Source: Lentisphaerota bacterium (lineage in GTDB: Bacteria; Verrucomicrobiota; Lentisphaeria; Victivallales; Victivallaceae). From it: DNA of 64,000 bases. The DNA lies in contig SUWH01000008.1 in NCBI GenBank assembly GCA_015061605.1, positions 1-64,000 of the forward strand. Direction: 5' to 3'. Numbering within the stretch: position 1 is the first letter of the stretch; each line of letters begins with the position of its first letter. Below are positions 27,390-36,591 of the stretch, piece by piece. The position numbers were made by a program, and so were the translations under genes. The notes under the pieces were generated by a model. That model was not told where the DNA came from, did no database searches, and saw only the letters and a program-made list of their open reading frames with translations.

Positions 27390-29081
27390 TCAGAGGCGCT
27401 GATTGCGTCGGAAAAGTTTATTCATACGCTCGATTTTGATGTGTTCGAAACGCACCTTCCCGGGGCTTCCCTCGCGGATAAGCAGATAATATTTATACTT
27501 CGGACTGCTCTTGTACATATCGATCACATAACGCTGAACTCCATTATCCCCCGGTTCAGTGTAGAAACGATTGTTGCCATTGCTCTGCGGTTTGGGATTA
27601 CGCATAGTGAGCGTCCAGCGGAGTTTGCCCTGCTTGCCGTGCATTTTGACCGTGACACGGAATTGGGTGTAGGTCGGCCCTTCCCATATCTCATCCGGAA
27701 AAATCAGCCGCCCCTCGCGTTTGAAATCATAATAACCGTCTTTATCTTTAGCGATCGTTTTATCGCTTTTCAACCCCTCAAGAAACGGACAATCTTTCAT
27801 CGGATCACTTGTTTCAAAGACCACAACCGAATCGTTTTTGACCTCTTTTGTGGCAAATTCGCCGTAAATAGCTTTGCCTTCTTTGCCGAAAATATGAACC
27901 GGAGTTAATTTGATTTTGTACTCTTTATTTGAATCAAGATAACCGTTGTTGATAAAAAATTCAACAACTTCCGGGCGGTTGTCGATATCAAAATCGCCCA
28001 TGATATCTTTGCGGGAAAAACGAACCCACTGTCCGTTGTCTTTGCGGAAAAGCTCCTGCTTGTAAAAAAACACTCCGTCTTTGTGCTGTGCCCGGGTGAA
28101 TTTGACTACTGCGCCGTCATGTTCAACCGAAACCGAAACTTTGGAATTTCGGGCAAACTCGGGAGGCAGGGATTCTGCGTTGCGTTTTTCCGGAGAATAG
28201 ATTGCTTTTGATGGTTCGTAGGGGAGATATACCACCCACGGTGTTTCGGGCTGATATTCATTTTTGGTTTTGCAGAAAAAGCGGCGCATGACCAGTTTAT
28301 CTTTATAGACATCCATGACCAGAGCCATATCGGAGTTGCGGCTGGCGACCACATTTCCCATAAGGACGGCGTGCCAGTAAGCCAATCCTCCGATGTTGAT
28401 TGCCGTGAATTTTCCCTGCCAGATATTGAGTTCATTGGCAAGGGTTCCGTGGACGTGTCCGGAGAACTGGACGACCTGCGGGTATTTTTCCAGAATCTTT
28501 CTCCGCCACCAGCTGCCCCAGGTCGCACTGTCATAAACGGTGCTTCCGGCGGGGATATGATCGATGAGAAAAACCGGTTTGTCAGGAGTGTCTTTTACCG
28601 CTTGAACGATAAGTTTTTCAAAAGTTTCCTGCGAAACGGATTGGCGAACGGTAACAAAGTTATAGCCTTTGAATTTAGTGAGCGATTCCGGATCGTGAAA
28701 AATTTTCAGATCCCGTTTCAACATTTCAAAATATTTCTCCTGGGAAATTGTCCTGTCGCGGCCGATGTCGTGGTTGGCATAGGCGAAAAATTCCACCGGA
28801 GCTTTTTCGTTCCCATAAACCGCACTTACGGCATCACGGTAATTTTTGTAAGCCGTCGGATGATGACGGTCAGCAATATCGCCGCAATTGACCACCGCAT
28901 CGACCTTGAGCGACTTGAAAAGTTTATAAGCTTCCTTTACCAGATTTGCCGATTGCGGCTTGATATAAACGTGAGTATCAGTGATAAACGCCACGCGCAT
29001 CAGCGGAGTGCCGCTTTCTTTCGCGAACAGGATCACCGGCAACAGAAACGCCATTGCCGCAAAAAAGATTTTTTTCAACAT
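27390..29081 (-). CDS. Secreted calcineurin-like metallophosphoesterase
   Basis: 563 residues with a signal peptide (KKIFFAAMAFLLPVILFA). Metal ligands are seen in FITDTHVY, NCGDIADRHH, YANHDIGRD, IDHIPAGS and FSGHVHG, the full GDSL-free calcineurin-type set, in residues 30-225. The last ~300 residues form beta-rich domains without recognised motifs, ending in a basic tail. It is likely a periplasmic or surface phosphatase. It is divergent from the Idh/MocA gene at 29216. Confidence 0.85.
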   Translation of the reverse strand: MLKKIFFAAMAFLLPVILFAKESGTPLMRVAFITDTHVYIKPQSANLVKEAYKLFKSLKVDAVVNCGDIADRHHPTAYKNYRDAVSAVYGNEKAPVEFFAYANHDIGRDRTISQEKYFEMLKRDLKIFHDPESLTKFKGYNFVTVRQSVSQETFEKLIVQAVKDTPDKPVFLIDHIPAGSTVYDSATWGSWWRRKILEKYPQVVQFSGHVHGTLANELNIWQGKFTAINIGGLAYWHAVLMGNVVASRNSDMALVMDVYKDKLVMRRFFCKTKNEYQPETPWVVYLPYEPSKAIYSPEKRNAESLPPEFARNSKVSVSVEHDGAVVKFTRAQHKDGVFFYKQELFRKDNGQWVRFSRKDIMGDFDIDNRPEVVEFFINNGYLDSNKEYKIKLTPVHIFGKEGKAIYGEFATKEVKNDSVVVFETSDPMKDCPFLEGLKSDKTIAKDKDGYYDFKREGRLIFPDEIWEGPTYTQFRVTVKMHGKQGKLRWTLTMRNPKPQSNGNNRFYTEPGDNGVQRYVIDMYKSSPKYKYYLLIREGSPGKVRFEHIKIERMNKLFRRNQRL

Positions 29082-29154
29082 AAAACCTCCATTGTTTTGT
29101 TATACTTTGAGTAAAGAATACATTAATTTACCACAGAAAAAATAAATTTCAAAC

Positions 29155-29183
29155 TTGAAACCACCAAAAAACCGGATTATATT
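29155..29183 (+). promoter_or_regulatory. Promoter of the Idh/MocA gene
   Basis: TTGAAA (29155-29160), 17-bp spacer, TATATT (29178-29183), 32 bp before ATG 29216. Confidence 0.75.
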
Positions 29184-29215
29184 CTCCGGAAGAATGATTT
29201 ACTATGGAGGTTTTT

Positions 29216-30223
29216 ATGCGAAACGGGAAATTCGGATGCGCCCTTTGGGGCTGCGGTTGGGTGGCAAGCGGTCACATCAATGCTTATCTCAAACACCCGG
29301 AATGTGAATTTATCGGTCTGGGCAGCCGCAGTAAAGAAAGTGTACAAAAGAAAATCGCTGAATTCGGTCTGCATGACACAACCGTTTATGACAGTTTTGA
29401 AGCATTGCTCAATGATGAGAGAGTCGATATCGTTTCGATTTGTACGCCCAATGATTTGCACGCAAAAGAAGCGATGCTCGCAGCAAAGGCTGGAAAACAG
29501 ATATTCCTTGAAAAACCTGCCGCCATTGACCTCGCAACGCTTGATGAACTGGTTTCAGTCATTGACTCATATCACACCAAAACAATGATGGGGCTGGTGT
29601 TGCGTTTCAATCCGTTGAGTATCATGCAAAAAAGATTGATTTCAAACGGCGAACTCGGTGAAATATATCTTGCCAATGTCGATTACTGGTTCGGGCGCGA
29701 ACGCGGTTCCTGGATGAAAGAAGGCAAACGCGCCGGAGGAGCCTTTGTTCTCGGAGGTTGTCACTCGGTCGATCTGGCAACATTTCTGCTGGGCAGTAAG
29801 ATCGCCGCCGTCCGCGGCGAAGCTCTGCAAGTTGGATCATGGTATGATTACCCGGCGGTGGAAACCGCGCAGGTGCGTTTTGAAAACGGTGCAAAAGGAG
29901 TCTTTTCCTGTTCGCTTGCCGGGTGCGTTCCCTATACCGCAAACACTCACATCATCGGAGAAAAAGGGACGATCCTCAATGACCGCTTCTATCTGGAACG
30001 GTTCAAAGGACAACAGGATTTCTTCACCGTCGATACCGGAAGCAAAAAGAGCGGCGACGTTTACTGCCACCCCTTCCCTGCGATGGTGGCGTATTTTATT
30101 GAGTGTCTGAAACAGGATAAGGATTCCGGACACAATGTCGCTTCAGCGGTAAATTCCCACAAAGCCTGCTTTGCCATCTGCGAAAGTGCAGCAAACGGCG
30201 GCGATTGGATAACATTGTCTTGA
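29216..30223 (+). CDS. Gfo/Idh/MocA family oxidoreductase
   Basis: 335 residues. The N-terminal Rossmann start CALWGCGWVASGHINAYL, the conserved EKP in IFLEKPAAIDL near residue 95, and the C-terminal substrate domain with GGCHSVDLATFLLG (H-D pair) are standard. It should oxidise or reduce a sugar or inositol derivative with NAD(P). GGAGG is 5 nt before ATG 29216; an ATG at 29204 overlaps that Shine-Dalgarno and was rejected. It is transcribed alone. Confidence 0.9.
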   Translation: MRNGKFGCALWGCGWVASGHINAYLKHPECEFIGLGSRSKESVQKKIAEFGLHDTTVYDSFEALLNDERVDIVSICTPNDLHAKEAMLAAKAGKQIFLEKPAAIDLATLDELVSVIDSYHTKTMMGLVLRFNPLSIMQKRLISNGELGEIYLANVDYWFGRERGSWMKEGKRAGGAFVLGGCHSVDLATFLLGSKIAAVRGEALQVGSWYDYPAVETAQVRFENGAKGVFSCSLAGCVPYTANTHIIGEKGTILNDRFYLERFKGQQDFFTVDTGSKKSGDVYCHPFPAMVAYFIECLKQDKDSGHNVASAVNSHKACFAICESAANGGDWITLS

Positions 30224-30247
30224 TTTTTTAATAAAGCGCATTATATT
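30220..30247 (+). promoter_or_regulatory. Promoter of the PTPS-like gene
   Basis: TTGATT (30220-30225), 16-bp spacer, TATATT (30242-30247); AAGGAGAG then precedes ATG 30300. Confidence 0.65.
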
Positions 30248-30299
30248 GAAAAGTGAAGCTCTCCTCAAAGAAACAATTTATTTAAGGAGAGCAAAAAAA

Positions 30300-30866
30300 A
30301 TGCGCAGTATCACCACATTCGACATCCAGTACGCCCACCGGTTTTACAATTTTAAAGGCGAAGCACAGTACCTTCACGGACACACCGGAACTTTGACTAT
30401 CGAAGTAAAAGACACCGTCAATATGGGGGTGAATATGGTCTACCCCTGCAACGAGATCAAAAAAATCGCGTGGAACGTGCTGAAGAATTTCGATCATGCA
30501 CTTATATTGCGGCACGATGATCCTCTGCTTCCGGCAATTCTCGGAGTTTATGAAGCACAGGGGATCCGCAACGGGGCTCCGACCAACACGATGAAAGGTC
30601 CGGCATTCCGCACCGAACTTGCGACCGCGCACCCTGATTGCCGGGTGGTCGTCACCAAAGAAACCATGACCGTGGAGGGAATGATCAAGATCGTTTATCA
30701 CTTGTTGAAAGATCAACTTAACATCGTCAAACTCACCTTCCGCAGCGGCGACAATACCGCAAGCGAATGTTTTGAAGTTGACCGTACCATTGACCGCTGC
30801 CCCTGCTGCGGCATCACCATGGGCGAAAACGGTATATGCCCCAAATGCGGCTGCAGGAAGAAATAA
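30300..30866 (+). CDS. 6-pyruvoyl-tetrahydropterin synthase/QueD-like protein with C-terminal zinc ribbon
   Basis: 188 residues. Zinc ligands are YAHRF and LHGHTG, and VTKETMTVEGM continues the PTPS fold. Residues 165-186 add a zinc ribbon, CPCCG and CPKCG, not part of standard QueD. The catalytic cysteine that normally lies between the first histidine and HGH is absent (YNFKGEAQYLHGH). It may therefore be a pterin- or deazapurine-related enzyme with different chemistry. Other queuosine genes are not adjacent. Confidence 0.75.
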   Translation: MRSITTFDIQYAHRFYNFKGEAQYLHGHTGTLTIEVKDTVNMGVNMVYPCNEIKKIAWNVLKNFDHALILRHDDPLLPAILGVYEAQGIRNGAPTNTMKGPAFRTELATAHPDCRVVVTKETMTVEGMIKIVYHLLKDQLNIVKLTFRSGDNTASECFEVDRTIDRCPCCGITMGENGICPKCGCRKK

Positions 30867-31020
30867 GGTTTTATATTCCGATAAGGGGACGGCGTGCCCT
30901 CGCGTGCGATGAAAACTTTGCATACCAAACAGCACATTACTATGCCGGCAGCAGTGCATTCCTCATGGAAATTTATTGAGGAGATCGGAGATTACAGTTG
31001 AGATAGATGGTTTTTAAGCG

Positions 31021-31068
31021 AAAAAGATATTATGAGAAACACAAAAGGTCTCTCATAATATCTTTTAT
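31021..31068. terminator. AT-rich 16-bp hairpin, probable terminator
   Basis: AAAAGATATTATGAGA (31022-31037) pairs perfectly with TCTCATAATATCTTTT (31051-31066). It ends a gene-free stretch of 285 bp after the PTPS-like gene, in which nothing else was recognised. Confidence 0.55.
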
Positions 31069-31085
31069 ATTTTATCATCGCTCAC

Positions 31086-31113
31086 TTGATTTTACCGGAT
31101 CATGATTTATATT
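31086..31113 (+). promoter_or_regulatory. Promoter of the nitroreductase gene
   Basis: TTGATT (31086-31091), 16-bp spacer, TATATT (31108-31113). Confidence 0.65.
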
Positions 31114-31151
31114 AGTTGGCAGAGAAACCAAACAAATCCGGAGGATCGATC

Positions 31152-31664
31152 ATGAACTTCACAACCCTGACCCTGGAACGTTATTCCGTCCGCAACTTCA
31201 AAGATGAACCGGTAACTGAAGCACAGATAGAAAATATTCTGGAAGTTGCCCGCAACGCCCCCACTGCATGCAATAAACAGCCCCAGCGGATCTATGTGCT
31301 GTTTTCCAAAAACGGCAGAGATAAAATCAAACGGGCGACCGAATGTCACTTCAATGCGCCGGTATACTTTGTCGTGTGCTACGATAAAACCGAATCGTGG
31401 AAACGTGCTTTTGACAATCAGGATTACGGCATGGTGGATTGCGCCATCGTCATGACTCAAATGATGCTTAAGATCCATGAAATGGGACTTGGAAGCTGTT
31501 TTGTCGCCTGGTTCGATCCGCAAACCTTGCGCGATGAACTTGAATTACCTCCGGAATTGGTTCCGGTCGGGATACTGCCCTGCGGTATCCCGGCTGATGA
31601 ATCAGCACCGTTGAATATGCATTCGGATAAGAAACCGCTTTCAGATATTACGATTTTTGAGTAA
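31152..31664 (+). CDS. Nitroreductase family protein
   Basis: 170 residues. ERYSVRNFKDEPV at the start contributes the FMN-phosphate-binding arginines, ARNAPTACNKQPQR near residue 40 is the FMN loop, and GLGSCFVAW near 115 and GILPCGIPAD near 140 complete the fold. It is probably an FMN- and NAD(P)H-dependent reductase; the substrate is unknown. GGAGG precedes ATG 31152, which follows the promoter directly. Confidence 0.9.
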   Translation: MNFTTLTLERYSVRNFKDEPVTEAQIENILEVARNAPTACNKQPQRIYVLFSKNGRDKIKRATECHFNAPVYFVVCYDKTESWKRAFDNQDYGMVDCAIVMTQMMLKIHEMGLGSCFVAWFDPQTLRDELELPPELVPVGILPCGIPADESAPLNMHSDKKPLSDITIFE

Positions 31665-31672
31665 ACAGAAGT

Positions 31673-31720
31673 AAAAAAACGGGGCTGCCGCAAATACAGC
31701 TGCAGTCCCGCATTTTTTGT
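31673..31720. terminator. Bidirectional intrinsic terminator
   Basis: CGGGGCTGC (31680-31688) pairs with GCAGTCCCG (31702-31710) with T-runs on both sides, between convergent nitroreductase and MscS genes. Confidence 0.85.
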
Positions 31721-31725
31721 TAAGG

Positions 31726-32871
31726 TCAACCGTTGATAAGATGAACGGTCTGGGTGTTGAATGCAAGTTCCAGTTTTGCTTCAGCAAGTTTTTCCAATAT
31801 CTGAAGCTGGATGATCTCCCGCTGGGCGCAAAACTCTCCCCAGTCGGTGGTCTGGAACCAGTTGATGGCGGTAATACGCAGTGAAGATTGGGCGTATTCA
31901 GAAAACCAGACCGCCGGAGCATTCTTTTCCGGATCGGTCAACGGATTTGCCAGCAGCACCTCCTCGACCAGTTTTTTGGCGAGCCGGATCTGTTCCGGGG
32001 TGGTTTCATAAACCAGGTCGACCGCAAATGACCATTTGATATTGGGGCGTTTGGAAATGTTTTCAATACTTGCCTCCGCCACCTCTTTGTTGGGCACACA
32101 CCACACCGTACCATCCAGAGTCCGCAAGGTGGTACTGCGCAAACCGATGGCGACCACTGAACCGCGTTTGCCGTTGAATGAGATCATATCTCCGATGGTG
32201 AACGGCCGGTCGGAAATCAGTGCAAGCGCACCGAAGATGTTGGCAATGGTATTCTGGGCGGCAAAAGCTACCGCCATCGCCGCCACACCGGCACCGGCGA
32301 TCAGCGTGGTGACTTTGAAGTTGAAAACGTTTTCAGCGACAAAGAATATTGCCAACACCCACACCACAGCTTTCAGCACCGGATATACAAGACTCACCAG
32401 CAGATCATCATAGACATTTTCAGTCTTTTTGGCAATCTCCTGCAGCAGCAGTTTCATCACGCTGAGTACCCGCAGCAATGCCCAGGCAACCGTGCAAACC
32501 ATCACGACATAATAGGCACGGTGAATGAAAGCCATAAAGCCGATCGGCAGAGAGATCATTCTCAAGCCATAGACAAATCCACTGAAAATACCGGCAAAGA
32601 GGATCGGCTTATTGAGCGAAGCAGTTATCTTATTTTCATCCTTTTTGCTCCGTTTGAGCATTGCTTTCAAAACAGTACGGATAACAACAGAAATTATTAT
32701 CGAAAGCGGTATCGACACCGCAACACAGATCGCCAGCAGCAGCAAGCCGACCTGATTGGCGACCACCCATTTTACCAAATTGCACCACAAATCAGAAATA
32801 ACACATCCGCCATTCTGAACTCCGGCAGCTTCACAAGCTGCGGCTGCAAAAAAAACATTGAACCCACACAT
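31726..32871 (-). CDS. MscS family mechanosensitive channel
   Basis: 381 residues. After an N-terminal hydrophobic segment and several membrane helices, the pore helix AGAGVAAMAVAFAAQNTIANIFG is at about residue 200 (alanine/glycine rich, as in MscS TM3), followed by the beta domain DRPFTIGDMISFNGKRGSV and VPNKEVAEASIENIS. It should open under membrane tension. It is longer than MscS of E. coli (286) because of extra helices. It follows dprA by 18 bp and may be read with it. Confidence 0.9.
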   Translation of the reverse strand: MCGFNVFFAAAACEAAGVQNGGCVISDLWCNLVKWVVANQVGLLLLAICVAVSIPLSIIISVVIRTVLKAMLKRSKKDENKITASLNKPILFAGIFSGFVYGLRMISLPIGFMAFIHRAYYVVMVCTVAWALLRVLSVMKLLLQEIAKKTENVYDDLLVSLVYPVLKAVVWVLAIFFVAENVFNFKVTTLIAGAGVAAMAVAFAAQNTIANIFGALALISDRPFTIGDMISFNGKRGSVVAIGLRSTTLRTLDGTVWCVPNKEVAEASIENISKRPNIKWSFAVDLVYETTPEQIRLAKKLVEEVLLANPLTDPEKNAPAVWFSEYAQSSLRITAINWFQTTDWGEFCAQREIIQLQILEKLAEAKLELAFNTQTVHLING

Positions 32872-32889
32872 AAATAAACCTTTCTTTTT

Positions 32890-34005
32890 TTAACGGGTGT
32901 TTAAACGGTAAAAACTGTTTGAATCCAGAGAAATCAGCAGTTTCAATTCAAGTTTCATCAATATGGAAGAGAGCATTCCGGCATCGATATTCAATGCGGC
33001 GTAGATCATATCGAAACTGGCTTCGCCATCTTTGAGCAGACGGCATACTGCCGCCTCGTTTTCGCTCAAATCGGAAAATTCAGCATAGTTCCCATGTTCT
33101 TCATCGGCGACAGCGGCAAATCCCGGCAGCATACCGCAATTCCATGCAGTCAGTACATCATCGATATTTTCGATAAGTGCCGCGCCCTCTTTGATCAGTT
33201 TGTGACAGCCGCGCGCCTGTGGATTATCCACCCTGCCCGGCACAGCAAAAACATCGCGGCCGCTTTCAAGTGCCAGTCTGGCGGTGATCAATGCTCCGCT
33301 GTCAATACCGGCTTCGACGACGATAACGCCCCGGCATAAACCGGCAACGATGCGGTTGCGGCGTGGAAAATTCTGCCGGGACACCGGCATATCAAAGGGA
33401 AATTCGCTGATGACAGCGCCGCCATTTTGCACGATATCACGCGCCAGAGGAATATTTTCTTTAGGATGCAGATGCAGTAATCCGGCACCGATAACGCCGA
33501 CCGTTACACCGGAAGCTTCCACCACCGTTTTATGGGCAATGGAATCCACTCCCAGCGCAAGCCCCGAAACAACAGTAAATCCTGCTGCCGCCGCTTCCCG
33601 CGCCAGCATCGCGGTCATCTCTTCGCCATACCGGGAAACCCGGCGCGAACCGACTATCGCAATGGCATTATCCGGAAATTCCGGCAGATTGCCGCGCACA
33701 TAAAGTGCCAGCGGCGGATCGTAAATGTGGCGCAATATATCAGGATACCCTTCATCAAAACGGGTCAGTATCCGTACTCCGCCGCGTTCAGCCACAGACA
33801 GTTCCCTGCCGACCTCGGCATCCCAGTCAAAACTCACCACCTTCTCTGCCAGCATTGCCCCGAAACCGGGTATCTGCATCAAGTCAGCGCGGTCAAGTTC
33901 CGGTATCTGCGACGGAGAATCCACCGCTTCGCAGAGTTTGGCAAAACGCACCGCTCCGATACCGGAAATAAGATTACAGCCGATACATACTTCGCGGTCA
34001 GTCAT
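32890..34005 (-). CDS. dprA: DNA-processing protein DprA
   Basis: 371 residues. The Rossmann part shows IAIVGSRRVSRYGEEM near residue 110, SGLALGVDSIAHK, FPRRNRIVAGLC and VPGRVDNPQARGCHKLI, all DprA signatures. A helix-hairpin-helix-like N-terminus (LMQIPGFGAMLAEKV) and a winged-helix C-terminus are present. It loads RecA on incoming single-stranded DNA in transformation. ATG 34005 overlaps the end of aroB by 8 bp, so aroB and dprA are coupled. Confidence 0.95.
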   Translation of the reverse strand: MTDREVCIGCNLISGIGAVRFAKLCEAVDSPSQIPELDRADLMQIPGFGAMLAEKVVSFDWDAEVGRELSVAERGGVRILTRFDEGYPDILRHIYDPPLALYVRGNLPEFPDNAIAIVGSRRVSRYGEEMTAMLAREAAAAGFTVVSGLALGVDSIAHKTVVEASGVTVGVIGAGLLHLHPKENIPLARDIVQNGGAVISEFPFDMPVSRQNFPRRNRIVAGLCRGVIVVEAGIDSGALITARLALESGRDVFAVPGRVDNPQARGCHKLIKEGAALIENIDDVLTAWNCGMLPGFAAVADEEHGNYAEFSDLSENEAAVCRLLKDGEASFDMIYAALNIDAGMLSSILMKLELKLLISLDSNSFYRLNTR

Positions 34006-35065
34006 AGAACGATTCCCAGACTTGGCGGAGTTCATCATCGGTAAAATCGCGTTTTACAGTCAATTTGCCCAATGACTCCGGCAAAATCAAAGCGATACGG
34101 CCGTCGCGGTTCTTTTTATCGCGCCGCATAAGCTGTAAAATATCAGGAAACGGCATTCCTTCCGGAGGAGCAACCGGAAGGCCGGCCTTTTTCAACAAAG
34201 TTATTAAACGCGATTGAAACGCTTCACTCCACATATTACGCAAGAGTGCGGCGCGTCCGGCTATGACCATGCCGATGGCAACACATTCGCCATGGGAAAG
34301 GGAGAAATCGCTCAAAGTTTCAATGGCATGACCGAAGGTATGTCCGAAATTCAACAGCTCCCGGACTCCGGAAACAGATTCGGTCTCGTCCCGGCGGACG
34401 ACATCGGCTTTCAATTCACAACAGCGTCCGATCACCTCAATTGCCAGCGGCATAAAAGTTTTGACCGCTGCAAGCATTTCTGCATGAGCTTCCAGCTTTT
34501 CAAAAAATCCGGCATCAAATCCCGCCGCCATCTTTATCACTTCCGCCATGCCGCAGCGCAATTCACGAACAGGCAGTGTATTGAGAAATTCCGGATCAAT
34601 AAGAACAGCCTGCGGCTGATGAAAGACTCCGACCAGATTTTTTCCCTCCGGCAGATCGACCGCCGTTTTTCCGCCGACACTGGAATCGACCATCGCTAAA
34701 AGCGAAGTCGGAACCTGAATAAAATCCACGCCGCGCAGCAGAATTCCGGCGGCAAATCCGGTCATATCTCCGGTGACACCGCCGCCGATGGCGACCAGCA
34801 CCGAAGAACGGTTCAAACCGGCATTGACCGCCGCCCGGCAGATCGAAACCATTTTTTCCACGGTTTTATCTTTTTCGCCTCTGCCGAAAGAATATTTTGC
34901 CTCATTTGCAAATGCAAACTTTTCACTGTACAGCTCTTTTGTCCGGTCGTCAAAGACCAGTAATGTCCGGCGGTTATCAACAAATTTGTTCAAAAGTTCT
35001 GAACTGTTTTCTCCGATAACGATATCGTAACTGCGTTTCCCAAGTTCAACTCTGACGTTTTTCAT
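33998..35065 (-). CDS. aroB: 3-dehydroquinate synthase
   Basis: 355 residues. AIGGGVTGDMTGFAAG near residue 95 is the NAD site; VPTSLLAMVDSSVGGKTAVD, HQPQAVLIDPEFLNTLP and LNFGHTFGHAIE give the active-site and zinc ligands. It closes DAHP to 3-dehydroquinate in the shikimate pathway. The start overlaps the upstream formyltransferase-DUF2062 gene by 4 bp (ATGA), and dprA overlaps its end. Confidence 0.97.
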   Translation of the reverse strand: MKNVRVELGKRSYDIVIGENSSELLNKFVDNRRTLLVFDDRTKELYSEKFAFANEAKYSFGRGEKDKTVEKMVSICRAAVNAGLNRSSVLVAIGGGVTGDMTGFAAGILLRGVDFIQVPTSLLAMVDSSVGGKTAVDLPEGKNLVGVFHQPQAVLIDPEFLNTLPVRELRCGMAEVIKMAAGFDAGFFEKLEAHAEMLAAVKTFMPLAIEVIGRCCELKADVVRRDETESVSGVRELLNFGHTFGHAIETLSDFSLSHGECVAIGMVIAGRAALLRNMWSEAFQSRLITLLKKAGLPVAPPEGMPFPDILQLMRRDKKNRDGRIALILPESLGKLTVKRDFTDDELRQVWESFYD

Positions 35066-36498
35066 CGCTTCTCTCCGGATTCTTTTTTACGTCGCGCTTC
35101 ACGCATGGCGCGATAGGATACCACCAATTTTTTCACTCCGAAATATACTGCAGGAACCATAACTGCCGCCCAGACAATACCTCCGGCAAAAAATGCAGCG
35201 ACCAGATCAGCTCCCATATCGGCGAATGCCTTCCATTTTTCCATAAACGGATAATCGCCGTTAAAGATTTCCACCAGCTTGACAGCGGCTTCCGTGGACA
35301 AATCACCGTTGATGATCTTGTTTCCGACCCAGATCTGAATGGGATAAATAAATATCGCCGTCGGCGGGGTGGTGACAAAAGTACCTCCGATCGCGCCGAT
35401 TTTTGAACAGCGGAAAATAAATGACAGCGGCACAGACACAATAAGCTGGCAGAATACCGGCACGATACAACCTACCGCCACCCCCAAAGCCCAGCCGCGG
35501 GCAACAAAATCCGGCGTGCCGGGAGTACGGAGAACTTTCAAATAATAGTATTTGAACAGCCGAAGAAAGAAATTGCGTTTCTTACGCTTTGCCTTTTCTC
35601 CGTCGGCAAACACCGGATGCCGGGGAATCTCCCTGCCGTCAGAAAAGAATTCCACCGTTTCCACCGGGACAAATCTGCCGTCGATCTTAAAAAGAAGTGC
35701 GCCGTTTTCATCCAGAGCGTAATCCCCCCGGACAAAGTGTTCCAACACCGCGGGAAAAACCACATGGTCGCCCTCGATTTTCAGTTTTTCCACATTTTTA
35801 TCAGCAAGGCGGCGCAGTTCATCTTTGTACGGCGCAGTACTGCGGTTGTCGGAAATCGCCTGCAATTCAGCAATAGTGTACTTCTCAATATCTATTTCGA
35901 CCGGAGCGGAAATCCCCAGTATCGGCCCGGAATCGATCTCATTTTTGCCATTTCCCTGATAATTCTGCGCCACGATAACACTGCTTCGCAAGCCGTGATG
36001 CTTCATCAAAATCGCATTTTCGACAGGTTTGTAATGAAGTCCGGCAAGTACCCGAACTCCGTTTTTCACCACCGTCAAATCTCCGGGGTGAACGTTGAGG
36101 CAGGTGAGCTTACCCACAATGTTGGAAAGCGGAATAAAGCCGGCAAGCACTCCGGCATCGACCTGAAACCTGCAAACTTCTCTGTAAAGCTCGTCTGACC
36201 ACTTATCGCGCAATTCGCAACGCCGCGGAGTGGTCAATGTAATAGATTCTTCTCCGTTTTTGCGGTAAAATGCACGGATATCATGTTCGATCAGCGGCAG
36301 AGAATATTTTTCTGCCAGACTCCGGGCGATGCTTTTTTCCGGGTTGTCAGTCACCAGCACCGCAATTTCATAGGGGCATTCCGGGAGCAAAGCCCGTTCC
36401 AGAATCTTTATTGCGTTGCTTCCGGCTCCGCTCAAAAAAAGAGCCAGCCGTGCCTTGCGGTTCTCCGGAACTTTAAACAATGGTTTCAAATCACTCAT
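35062..36498 (-). CDS. Formyltransferase (PurN-like) fused to DUF2062 membrane domain
   Basis: 478 residues. Residues 15-230 are a formyltransferase fold: LFLSGAGSNAIKILE, then CLNVHPGDL with the catalytic N and H, HHGLRSSVIV and the aspartate in EIDSGPILG. Residues 330-460 form DUF2062 with WALGVAVGCIVPVFCQ, TTPPTAIFIYPIQIWVG and about three hydrophobic helices. I know of no classical PurN with such a membrane tail. The three catalytic residues are kept, so the enzyme may be active on an unknown amine near the membrane. First gene of an operon with aroB and dprA. Confidence 0.8.
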   Translation of the reverse strand: MSDLKPLFKVPENRKARLALFLSGAGSNAIKILERALLPECPYEIAVLVTDNPEKSIARSLAEKYSLPLIEHDIRAFYRKNGEESITLTTPRRCELRDKWSDELYREVCRFQVDAGVLAGFIPLSNIVGKLTCLNVHPGDLTVVKNGVRVLAGLHYKPVENAILMKHHGLRSSVIVAQNYQGNGKNEIDSGPILGISAPVEIDIEKYTIAELQAISDNRSTAPYKDELRRLADKNVEKLKIEGDHVVFPAVLEHFVRGDYALDENGALLFKIDGRFVPVETVEFFSDGREIPRHPVFADGEKAKRKKRNFFLRLFKYYYLKVLRTPGTPDFVARGWALGVAVGCIVPVFCQLIVSVPLSFIFRCSKIGAIGGTFVTTPPTAIFIYPIQIWVGNKIINGDLSTEAAVKLVEIFNGDYPFMEKWKAFADMGADLVAAFFAGGIVWAAVMVPAVYFGVKKLVVSYRAMREARRKKESGEKR

Positions 36499-36591
36499 AA
36501 TCCAACTTAAAATCTAACGAAAAAATACACTTTCAATTAAGATAACGCCTCGGGGTGAGATTATCAAGTCTTTTTCACATTTTTCAGCGGT

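Noticed and set aside
31086-31151. Longer N-terminus for the nitroreductase from 31116
   Set aside because: The extension starts almost on the -10 element and lacks family likeness; ATG 31152 has GGAGG upstream.
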